Origin: DATJUF01 sp035524095
GTDB lineage: Bacteria; Desulfobacterota; Binatia; Binatales; Binataceae
Reading direction: 5' to 3'
NCBI GenBank assembly: GCA_035524095.1
Contig: DATKPK010000120.1
Location: 1-9,643, forward strand
Length of the DNA stretch: 9,643 nt
Shown here: piece after piece, positions 1-6,323 of the stretch
Position numbering within the stretch: position 1 is the first letter of the stretch
Layout of the letters: each line of letters starts with the position of its first letter
Notes under the pieces: model-generated
What the model saw: the letters and a program-made list of their open reading frames with translations, nothing else
Databases searched by the model: none
What the model was told of the DNA's origin: nothing
Program-made: the position numbers and the translations under genes

Positions 1-993
1 TTCGCTTGCTTCCAAAAGGATCGTACCAGCGCCGGGCGGCGGCGCATGCGGCGCAAGGCAAGACGGCCGAAGTAGCCGAGTTCGGTGAGATCGTCCGGGC
101 AGAAATTGGGCAAGGCATGGTGTTTCCAATAACCCCAGAGATACTCGACCGGGTTGAGCTCGGGCGCGTAGCTGGGCAGATACTCGGTCACCAGCCTACC
201 GTCTTGGGCGGCCACGAACTCGCGCACCAGACGTGCGCGATGCTGCGGCAGGCGGTCCCAAATGAGTAATAGCTTGCCGGGCAAATGGCGCAGCAGATGA
301 CCCAGGAAATTCAGCACTTGGGCGGTGCGGATGGTGCCGCGATAAAGGCGGAAGTAGAAATTCCGCCAGGTGATGCCGGCCGCGGCAGACAGCACCTTCC
401 AGTTGAAGTGGTACTGCAGCACCGGCGTTTGTCCGCGCGGCGCCCAGGTGCGCACCCGATGGGGCCGCTCGCTCAGTCCGCTTTCGTCGATGAAGAGGAT
501 CGTGCGGTCCTCGCGGAGCGCTTTTTTTTGAGCTGGGGCCGGCGCACCTTCTTCCACCGCTGGATAGCTTGCTCGTCGCGCTCGCGCGCCCGCCCCGTTG
601 GCCGCTCCAGTTGAGCTTGCGCAGGATGCGCCACACCTGCGAGGCGTCGTACCGCACGCCATGTTGCTGCTCGATCAGCTTGCCCACCCGTGCCAGCGTC
701 CATAGCCCACTCAGATATCCGAATTGCTCGGGCCCCTGCTTGAGGCATTGTTCGAGCTGCGCCACCTCGGCTTCGCTGAGCTTGGGCGGTCGGCCCGCCC
801 GCGGTGCCCGGTGCAAACCGGCGCGGCCTTCTATCTTTAATGCCTTGGCCCAACGGTTCACCGACTGGCGATGGACCCCCAGCCTTCGCGCCACCTCGGC
901 CTCCGAACAACCCTGCTCCAGTAACCGTGCCGCCTGCAATCGCCGCCGTTCCAAGGCCACCCGATCCCGCCGCATCCCTCGTGGAAATCCCAT
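1..993 (-). pseudogene. IS630-family transposase, frameshifted twice and cut by window edge
   Basis: DDE transposase of an IS630 (Tc1/mariner-like) insertion sequence, which cuts and pastes the element at TA sites. The N-terminus reads from an ATG at 991-993 and holds a helix-turn-helix (ARRLGVHRQSVNRWAKAL) and a second winged-helix region up to LRKLNWS. Near 595-605 the family sequence moves to a second frame (RPTGRARERDE), and at the A8 run (522-529) to a third (TILFIDESGL). The third frame stays open to base 1. It contains the catalytic triad: Asp at 486-488 (FIDES), Asp at 255-257 (LLIWDRLPQ) and Glu at 144-146 (NPVEYLWGYW), with 36 residues between the last two, as expected for IS630. 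The first break looks like a net 7-nt deletion. The second could be a deletion or a programmed -1 shift. The protein is probably inactive unless rescued. Family assignment is firm; functional state is inferred. Confidence 0.88.
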
Positions 994-1030
994 CCACTCT
1001 AGACTAGCTTATGTCACTCTATTATTCAAG
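1..1030 (-). mobile_element. IS630-family insertion sequence, one end inside the window
   Basis: The transposase reading frame begins at 993, and the element must end shortly upstream of it. IS630 elements insert at TA. The AT-rich stretch 1009-1030 followed by TA at 1031-1032 is a reasonable terminal repeat and target site. The other end lies outside the window, so the inverted-repeat match cannot be tested and the exact border is a guess. The element sits about 175 bp downstream of the atpG stop and is oriented the same way as the ATPase operon. Confidence 0.5.
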
Positions 1031-1203
1031 TATCAATAAGATCTTCTTGCCGAACTTGACTCACAACTTTATGTACTGTCGATTCAGCTGGAAACTAGAG
1101 TAAAGTCCGCCTGCTGGATCGCCGCCCGCCAAGGCCGTCAATGACGCGAAAGCGACAAATTGATTTGCTGGGCTAATGTCATAGGCGCAATCGAGGTGAG
1201 CCG
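1031..1203. other. Non-coding gap between the IS element and atpG
   Basis: This 173-bp stretch follows the last ATPase gene. I see no supported reading frame, and no strong GC stem followed by a T-run that would make a clear terminator for the minus-strand operon. If the operon had a terminator, it was either displaced by the IS element or is not of the simple intrinsic kind. Confidence 0.5.
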
Positions 1204-2064
1204 TTAGCGCCCTTGCTTAACCGCTTCTGCGCCGCCAATGAGATCGAGTATTTCGCTGGTGACGGCTTCCTGGCGCATCCGCCGCGCCAATCGGTCTAGT
1301 TCCAGGCTCTTTGTTCGGATGTTTTCGTGCGCGGCCTCCATCGTATGGAAGCGCGCTGTGTTCTCACTCGCGAACGATTCCATAGCGGCTGCCTCAAGCA
1401 TCGCAAACACATACTCAGCGGCTAGTTCGTCGCGCAACCGCCGCGGTTTCATGTTAATCAGCGGTGCAAACTGTGTCCTTTGTCCAATCGTTCCCTGCAT
1501 TTCGATTGGCAGCAGTTGCAGTTTCTTCAGGTTGTTTGCGCTTCCGCTGACGCTGCGCATGTAAAGCACGCTGATTGTGCTGATAATTTCGGATGTGATT
1601 AGCCGGTATACCTCCGCGGCGACCCGCCTCGCAGCCGCGCTGACTACGCCGCTGTGAGTTGCCGTGGGAAGTATCATATCTGGACGGAGTCCTTGCTCGG
1701 ACGAGCGCTGAGCGCAGCGGGTTCCGGCGAAGATAAGATACGGCTTCGGCTGAGTGCGTGACGCACCCGTGGCCTCTCTGATGAGCGGTTCGTTAAACGC
1801 GCCGCAAAACCCATGTTCCGCACCAAATACCACAAGGCCAGACCGGAGCGCGACGTGCGGGATTGCGTCCGTGGCCTTCTCAGGCAGAAGAGCAGTAGCT
1901 TCGGCGACGGTGTTGCGAATTATAGTTACATAGTTACGAATCCCTTCCAGATAGCGTTGGCTCTCTTGCATCTGAGCAGCGGCAACGACGCGGATCGCCG
2001 CGACTATCTCGCCTAATTCTTTGAGCGAGCCGGTCTGCGCCGCGATCTCCTGTGCCCGTGCCAC
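1204..2064 (-). CDS. atpG: N-ATPase gamma subunit (central stalk)
   Basis: Gamma subunit of F1, the coiled-coil shaft that turns inside the alpha3beta3 head and couples ATP hydrolysis to rotation of the c-ring. About 286 residues. The N-terminal helix (GSLKELGEIVAAIRVVAAAQ) matches the family's start helix, and the C-terminal helix has SENTARFHTMEAAHENI and RRMRQEAVTSEILDLIGGAE, the typical gamma ending. The GTG at 2062-2064 is preferred as start because it lies 4 nt after the alpha stop and puts the first helix about where the family has it. The frame stays open upstream to a TTG at 2118, but that start would overlap atpA by 50 nt and add an unmatched basic leader. The Shine-Dalgarno is poor, so translation probably depends on coupling to atpA. 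This is the last gene of the operon. Confidence 0.93.
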   Translation of the reverse strand: MARAQEIAAQTGSLKELGEIVAAIRVVAAAQMQESQRYLEGIRNYVTIIRNTVAEATALLPEKATDAIPHVALRSGLVVFGAEHGFCGAFNEPLIREATGASRTQPKPYLIFAGTRCAQRSSEQGLRPDMILPTATHSGVVSAAARRVAAEVYRLITSEIISTISVLYMRSVSGSANNLKKLQLLPIEMQGTIGQRTQFAPLINMKPRRLRDELAAEYVFAMLEAAAMESFASENTARFHTMEAAHENIRTKSLELDRLARRMRQEAVTSEILDLIGGAEAVKQGR

Positions 2065-2068
2065 AGAT

Positions 2069-3631
2069 CTACTTCGCCGGAACAAGCCCCGCCGAAGCTG
2101 CCGTGCTGACTTCAGCAATCAACTCAGACATGAGGCGGCGAAGGGCTATGCGCGCCGGATCGTCGAGCTCGCCCCCTGATTTGATCTCCGCGATCAGGGC
2201 AGCACCCTTTCCATCGAGCCACTGCGGCAGCGCCTTACGGACCTCCGCAACTTGAGGTAGCGGCAGCGAATCCAATATCCCCTCGTTGAGAGCAAGCAAC
2301 AGCGCGACCTGATATGGCATCGCCAGACCCGAGTATTGTGGTTGACTCAGGACCGCGCGGATGCGATTGCCGTGCTCGATTAGGTGTCGTGTCCGATCAT
2401 CAATCATCCCACCGAAACGCGTGAAGATCTCCAACTCAAGGAACTGCGCATATTCAAGACGCAGATTCTCCGCCAGTTTTCGCAGCGCAGGCGGCTGCGT
2501 TTTTCCTCCGACGCGGGAAACGCTCTTGCCTACGTTAATAGCGGGTTTCTGGCCCTCTTGAAAAAGTCGAGGCTCAAGCACGATTTGGCCATCAGTAATC
2601 GAGATCAGGTTCGTCGGAATATAGGCTGAAATATTGCCATCTTCGGTTGCTGCGATTGGCAGCGCCGTCAGCGAGCCGCCGCCATGTTCGTGGCGCAGCC
2701 GGGCGGCGCGTTCCAAGAGCCGCGAATGAATGTAAAAGATGTCGCCGGGGTAGGCTTCGCGTCCGGGTGGATTCCTGAGCAGCAATGAGAGCTGGCGATA
2801 GATACCGGCATGGCTGGTGAGATCATCGACGACCAGTAGCACATCGGCGCCTCGGTCGCTGAAATACTCCGCCATGGTGCACGCCGCATATGGAGCGAGA
2901 AATTGTAATCCCGGAGGATCATCCGATGCAGCGACTACGAAAATCGATCGTTCGGGTGCACCGTAGCGCTTGACGGCGTCTATCACCTGGGTCACGGAAG
3001 AGGTCTTCTGGCCGACCGCACAGTAAACGCAGATGACGCTCGAGTTGCGTTGATTGACGATTGCGTCCACCGCAATCGCGGTCTTGCCGGTCTCGCGATC
3101 GCCGATAATCAGCTCGCGTTGGCCTCGCCCCAGCGCCAGCATTGCATCGATAACGGTAAGACCGGTTTCGAGCGCCTGGCTTACCAGCTCTCGTTCGACA
3201 ATGCCTGGCGCTGGCCTCTCGACCGGTTCGAATGTATTGACTTCCAGTTTCGGGCCACCGTCGAGCGGAATCCCTAGAGCGTTGACCACTCGGCCCAGCA
3301 ACATCTTGCCAACCGGTACGCTAGCAACCGAACCAGTTCCGCGTACACGGTTACCTGCTTGGATTCCCTCGCTTCGGCCAAGCATTGCGCAACCAATCAG
3401 TTCAGGATCGAGCGCGAGAGCTATCCCGGTGACCGGCTGGCCACCACTCTTGCAGTCGAAACGCAGCAGTTCGTTAAGTTGCGTTTGTGGCAGTCCGGAG
3501 ACTAGCGCGATGTCATCGCCAATACTTTCGACCCGCCCGACCAGATCCAGCGCCGGCTTGAAGGAAAGAGCAGCGATCAGGCTTTGCGCATTGCTCAATC
3601 GCTGCCCCACGCTTTCAGCCAGTGTGCTCAT
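2069..3631 (-). CDS. atpA: N-ATPase alpha subunit
   Basis: Non-catalytic nucleotide-binding subunit of the F1 head; it supplies the arginine finger to the catalytic beta site. 520 residues from the ATG at 3629-3631. Visible are an N-terminal beta-barrel domain, the P-loop at 177-184 (GDRETGKT), the Walker B strand VLLVVDDLTSHAGIYRQ (264-280), the family block NPPGREAYPGDIFYIHSRLL (287-306), and the arginine finger Arg373 in SVSRVGG. The P-loop has Glu180 where housekeeping alpha subunits have Gln (GDRQTGKT). An upstream ATG at 3670 in the same frame adds 13 residues but lies deeper inside atpF. The 3631 start has GGGAG at 3642-3646, 10 nt before it. The gene overlaps the end of atpF by 17 nt. 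Family assignment is essentially certain. Confidence 0.96.
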   Translation of the reverse strand: MSTLAESVGQRLSNAQSLIAALSFKPALDLVGRVESIGDDIALVSGLPQTQLNELLRFDCKSGGQPVTGIALALDPELIGCAMLGRSEGIQAGNRVRGTGSVASVPVGKMLLGRVVNALGIPLDGGPKLEVNTFEPVERPAPGIVERELVSQALETGLTVIDAMLALGRGQRELIIGDRETGKTAIAVDAIVNQRNSSVICVYCAVGQKTSSVTQVIDAVKRYGAPERSIFVVAASDDPPGLQFLAPYAACTMAEYFSDRGADVLLVVDDLTSHAGIYRQLSLLLRNPPGREAYPGDIFYIHSRLLERAARLRHEHGGGSLTALPIAATEDGNISAYIPTNLISITDGQIVLEPRLFQEGQKPAINVGKSVSRVGGKTQPPALRKLAENLRLEYAQFLELEIFTRFGGMIDDRTRHLIEHGNRIRAVLSQPQYSGLAMPYQVALLLALNEGILDSLPLPQVAEVRKALPQWLDGKGAALIAEIKSGGELDDPARIALRRLMSELIAEVSTAASAGLVPAK

Positions 3632-4373
3632 GCTGAAGCAACTCCCGTTGTGCATCGGCAAGATTGTCACGCCAGCTGAAGCGGAGCGTTGCGTGTGGAA
3701 ACTTTAGTTCGGCTCCGGCGATGAGGTTGCTATCGATGGCAAATATGATCGGGTGCGATCCTGCAACACGTTTGCTCAGCGCCGCGCGGCACTGAGCTTC
3801 AGCGCCGGCCCCGAGCGGATAAGCGGTTGTAACGACCAATTCGCCGGGGTCCCGTCCCGCTTGGCCAAGCAAGGCGGCACGTTCCGTACCATTCAGATGG
3901 TCGAATTGATCGAGGACGCGGTCCAGAAACAACTCATCCAGCCGCGGCGCCGCGACCTGTTTCAACAGGCGCTCGGCGAGCGCCAGCGCTATTTGCAGCG
4001 ACCGCTCGAATAGTTCGCGGGCGGCATTTTCTCGTTCCTCGTCAAGCCGCTTGCCACCGGCCGTTTTCAGTTTTTCGATATCGGCGCGCGCTGCTTCGAT
4101 CATCTTCGACCGTTCGACGGCCATCGCCGCTTGCGCCTGATCAATAATGTTTCGCTGCTGTGCTTCGATCTCTAGTTGGCGAGCCTCAAAACTCTTACGA
4201 GCTTCGTCTGCGCTTTGGCGAGCGGCCTCCGCTTCCGCCTGAGCACGGGCGATTTCCGCCTTGCGTCGACTGATAATGGCCCTGACTGGCTTGAAGAGGA
4301 AGCGTGTGAGCAGCCATACGAGAACAAGAAAATTGACCGCTTGCAGCGCAAACGTCGTCCAACTGAAGGACAT
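3615..4373 (-). CDS. atpF: N-ATPase b subunit with delta-like C-terminal extension
   Basis: Peripheral-stalk subunit that holds the F1 head still against the membrane part. 252 residues, much longer than the usual b subunit of about 160. Residues 8-27 form the single membrane helix (FALQAVNFLVLVWLLTRFLF), and about 30-150 is a charged, Ala/Glu/Arg-rich coiled coil. The last ~90 residues form a globular region ending in LIAGAELKFPHATLRFSWRD, which resembles the C-terminal part of the delta subunit. The operon has no atpH, and long b subunits are typical of N-ATPases, so this tail probably does delta's job of clamping the stalk to alpha. Its ATG shares one base with the atpE stop (TGATG), and no Shine-Dalgarno is visible, pointing to translational coupling. 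It overlaps atpA downstream. Confidence 0.94.
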   Translation of the reverse strand: MSFSWTTFALQAVNFLVLVWLLTRFLFKPVRAIISRRKAEIARAQAEAEAARQSADEARKSFEARQLEIEAQQRNIIDQAQAAMAVERSKMIEAARADIEKLKTAGGKRLDEERENAARELFERSLQIALALAERLLKQVAAPRLDELFLDRVLDQFDHLNGTERAALLGQAGRDPGELVVTTAYPLGAGAEAQCRAALSKRVAGSHPIIFAIDSNLIAGAELKFPHATLRFSWRDNLADAQRELLQHEHTG

Positions 4374-4618
4374 CAGTGCGAGGCGAAGGGATTTGCAAAA
4401 AGCAGGAGCAGCGCTACTACGAGGCAGTATATCGCCATCGTCTCGATCATCGCGAGCCCGACGAAAAGCGTGCGCGATAGGGCGCCCGCGGACTCGGGTT
4501 GTCTGGCGATTCCCTCCATGGCCGCGGCAATGGCGCGTCCCTCCGCCAAAGCGGGACTGATCGATCCCACTGCAACCGCGAGTGCGGCCCCAATTATACT
4601 AATCATCTGCACAGTCAT
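4373..4618 (-). CDS. atpE: N-ATPase c subunit (rotor ring)
   Basis: Proteolipid that forms the ion-carrying rotor ring. 81 residues, two membrane helices (about 5-26 and 47-74) joined by the polar loop ARQPES, which contacts gamma/epsilon. The ion site is Glu59-Thr60 in MIETMAIY, with Tyr64 and a second carboxylate, Glu26, in the first helix. Aligned by eye to the Ilyobacter tartaricus ring, these occupy the positions of Glu65, Ser66, Tyr70 and Gln32, which is the Na+-ligand pattern described for N-ATPases. A close enzyme from Burkholderia pseudomallei was reported to use protons, so Na+ use is an inference. The ATG at 4618 is chosen because GGAG lies 8 nt before it. A longer frame from 4663 would overlap atpB and add a polar leader. 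Confidence 0.96.
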   Translation of the reverse strand: MTVQMISIIGAALAVAVGSISPALAEGRAIAAAMEGIARQPESAGALSRTLFVGLAMIETMAIYCLVVALLLLFANPFASH

Positions 4619-4626
4619 TGCGCTTT

Positions 4627-4630
4627 CTCC
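4627..4630 (-). promoter_or_regulatory. Ribosome binding site of atpE
   Basis: GGAG on the minus strand, 8 nt before the ATG at 4618 and within the 16-nt gap after the atpB stop. It is among the clearest Shine-Dalgarno sites in the operon. This fits the need for many c subunits per complex and settles the atpE start. Confidence 0.7.
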
Positions 4631-4634
4631 ATTA

Positions 4635-5303
4635 CTACTTCGCGATCGCGCCAGCGGCGCCACCTATATAGACGGCGGCTAAAACTGAAAATATGTAGGC
4701 TTGGACGACGCCGACGAGAATTTCGAACGCCATGAATGGAATCGGAACCAGAAGGCCTGCCAGCGCCACGACGATCGCGATTACCAGTTCGTCACTCATG
4801 ATGTTGCCAAACAACCGCATCATCAGCGAGAACGAACGCGTGAATTCTGACAGGATATTGAGCGGCAAAAGTAGCGGATTTGGCCTCAGATAACCCTCGA
4901 GATAACCGCCCAACCCATGTTGCTTGATTCCGAAATAATGCACCGAGAAAAAGACAACGAAGGCGAGCGCTGCCGGGGTTTCGATCGCAGCGGTGGGCGC
5001 ACGTACTCCGGGAAGCAATCCGGAGAGGTTAGCCAATACGAGAAATATAAATAGGGTTCCCAGAAGGGGCAGAAATTCGAAAGGGTCACGGTTGACTGTT
5101 TCCCGGATCTGATCTTCGATCGCGCTGATTAGCGTCTCGATCATGGCCTGCAGCCCGCCAGGACTAACGCTAAGCCGCCTCGTCGCGAAGCTGCAAGCGA
5201 TAACCAGCGTAGCCATCAGCATCCAAGTCGTGACCACCGTTCCTGTAATCCCGATCAGACCGATATGAAACACGATCGTCGTTTCGAGTGGAGAATGGCT
5301 CAT
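4635..5303 (-). CDS. atpB: N-ATPase a subunit (ion channel stator)
   Basis: Membrane stator subunit that provides the two half-channels next to the c-ring. 222 residues with about five hydrophobic segments. The essential arginine is Arg163 in SLMMRLFGNIMSDEL, matching Arg210 of E. coli. VQAYIFSVLAAVYI (200-213) is the conserved last helix, with Gln201 at the usual conserved glutamine. The N-terminal segment is shorter than in housekeeping a subunits, as is normal in this subfamily. The ATG overlaps the atpR stop as ATGA, and a purine-rich GAGGGGG lies just upstream inside atpR. The gene stops 16 nt before atpE. Assignment is certain from the arginine block and the operon position. Confidence 0.96.
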   Translation of the reverse strand: MSHSPLETTIVFHIGLIGITGTVVTTWMLMATLVIACSFATRRLSVSPGGLQAMIETLISAIEDQIRETVNRDPFEFLPLLGTLFIFLVLANLSGLLPGVRAPTAAIETPAALAFVVFFSVHYFGIKQHGLGGYLEGYLRPNPLLLPLNILSEFTRSFSLMMRLFGNIMSDELVIAIVVALAGLLVPIPFMAFEILVGVVQAYIFSVLAAVYIGGAAGAIAK

Positions 5304-5584
5304 GAAGCCCCCTCAAACAACAACTTGCGCTCACGCATGACGAAGATTCTAATTAATTGAAAGCCAGCTAAGGCAAAAAGCAATGGTGCAGCGCCGATTC
5401 GCGCGATTAAGACAAATATCGCGCTCACGCCGAGCAATCGCAAAACATGAAACGAGCACGCAACTAGAGGTCGGGAACTGGCGCAGTACAAACTAACGTT
5501 CCATTTGAGACCAAGAAGATATGCGATACTAACAACCGCACCGATGGAGAGAAAAATGAGTGCCCTTGAATCTTCGACGTTCAC
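5300..5584 (-). CDS. atpR: N-ATPase small membrane subunit AtpR
   Basis: Small hydrophobic protein found only in N-ATPase operons, between atpQ and atpB. Its role is not established; by position and membrane topology it is thought to help c-ring or a-subunit assembly. 94 residues if it starts at the GTG at 5582-5584, which overlaps the atpQ stop (GTGA) and is preceded by AAGGA. The frame is open upstream to 5659, but that part lies inside atpQ and has no family match. Three hydrophobic segments are visible (about 7-27, 36-60, 64-83), with arginines in or near the helices at 49, 62 and 79, including LARIGAAPLL-like and FQLIRIFVMR stretches. Assignment rests on position, size and general pattern more than on strong motifs. 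Confidence 0.88.
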   Translation of the reverse strand: MNVEDSRALIFLSIGAVVSIAYLLGLKWNVSLYCASSRPLVACSFHVLRLLGVSAIFVLIARIGAAPLLFALAGFQLIRIFVMRERKLLFEGAS

Positions 5585-5886
5585 GATTCCGCATTCATCC
5601 TTTTCCAGACCATATAAAAGCCCGCCGTCACACCAACCAAAACCAGCGTCGCACTCCAAAACACGCCCGAATGGAAATGCCCATCGAGCCAGCGGCCAAT
5701 AAACGCTCCGAGCAGAGTTGGACCGACAATCGTCCAGCCGAACCGCCCCATCATGCCGAGTGCTCGGCTGAGTGGCAATTCACCAGTCCGATCCCAGTGT
5801 TCGCGTCTTTGCCGCACTTGCTCGACGACTCGCTCGAGCCGCGTTTCTTCTTCATCGGAAGACCCGCTGCCCTTAGCATCGCTCAT
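5581..5886 (-). CDS. atpQ: N-ATPase AtpQ, an AtpI-like membrane protein
   Basis: AtpI-like accessory protein, third gene of the N-ATPase operon. AtpI proteins of ordinary ATP synthases act in c-ring assembly, and a similar job is inferred here. 101 residues: an acidic then charged N-terminal tail (about 1-40), then two membrane helices at roughly 47-66 and 74-94. The first has the spaced glycines and GAFIGRWLD ending that are typical of the AtpI family. Its ATG overlaps the atpC stop as ATGA, and its stop overlaps the atpR GTG, so it is translationally coupled on both sides. No Shine-Dalgarno is evident. Length and layout are normal for the family. Confidence 0.9.
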   Translation of the reverse strand: MSDAKGSGSSDEEETRLERVVEQVRQRREHWDRTGELPLSRALGMMGRFGWTIVGPTLLGAFIGRWLDGHFHSGVFWSATLVLVGVTAGFYMVWKRMNAES

Positions 5887-6320
5887 CGGCGTTGGCGAAC
5901 CAGCGGATCCCGTGAAGGCTCGCCCGGACGCAAATAGCGGTAAATCTGCTGAATGGCGGCTTGCTGAAGACCGAGCGCGCCAACTCGCGCGGCCTTTTCG
6001 ATCTCAGCATTGCTAGCCATCTGCGCCAGAACGATCTCCCGAAGATGCTTGAGGTTTGTTCCAATTATGGCCTCGCGAGTAGCAACCTCCACGGACTTGC
6101 CATCATGCACGCGGAGAACTCCGCCACGGATCGCCGCATAGTGCTCCGCTCCGGAGGCGTCACGCCAGATCAGTACGCTGATCGCCAGCGCAGTTAGAAA
6201 ATCGGCATGGCCGGGCTGTATGCCGAAAGTCCCGGTCAAATCCTCGGCCCGAATGTAGCGAATATCGTCCTCGCTCACGACAATCGCGGTAGGCGTGGTA
6301 ATTACCAAGTTCATTGGCAT
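5883..6320 (-). CDS. atpC: N-ATPase epsilon subunit
   Basis: Epsilon subunit of F1, which links the foot of gamma to the c-ring and can restrain hydrolysis. 145 residues. The N-terminal beta-sandwich carries the family signature GTFGIQPGHADFLTAL (30-45) and IRGGVLRVHDG (64-74). The C-terminal part is a helical hairpin region (about 88-130) that ends in a short Arg/Pro-rich tail. The ATG at 6320 is 3 nt after the beta stop. A second in-frame ATG at 6314 would drop two residues and cannot be excluded; a weak GAG sits 8 nt before the first. Beta followed directly by epsilon at the head of the operon is the N-ATPase order and the reverse end of ordinary atp operons. Confidence 0.94.
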   Translation of the reverse strand: MPMNLVITTPTAIVVSEDDIRYIRAEDLTGTFGIQPGHADFLTALAISVLIWRDASGAEHYAAIRGGVLRVHDGKSVEVATREAIIGTNLKHLREIVLAQMASNAEIEKAARVGALGLQQAAIQQIYRYLRPGEPSRDPLVRQRR

Positions 6321-6323
6321 GGC

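Noticed and set aside
2065..2118. TTG start for atpG at 2118
   Set aside because: It overlaps atpA by 50 nt and adds a basic leader outside the family; the GTG at 2064 fits the family start.
3054..3707. 217-residue plus-strand frame
   Set aside because: It lies antisense across atpA and the end of atpF and has low-complexity Ser/Pro/Arg composition with no family look.
4619..4663. Longer start for the c subunit
   Set aside because: It would overlap atpB, add a polar leader not seen in c subunits and ignore the clear GGAG before the ATG at 4618.
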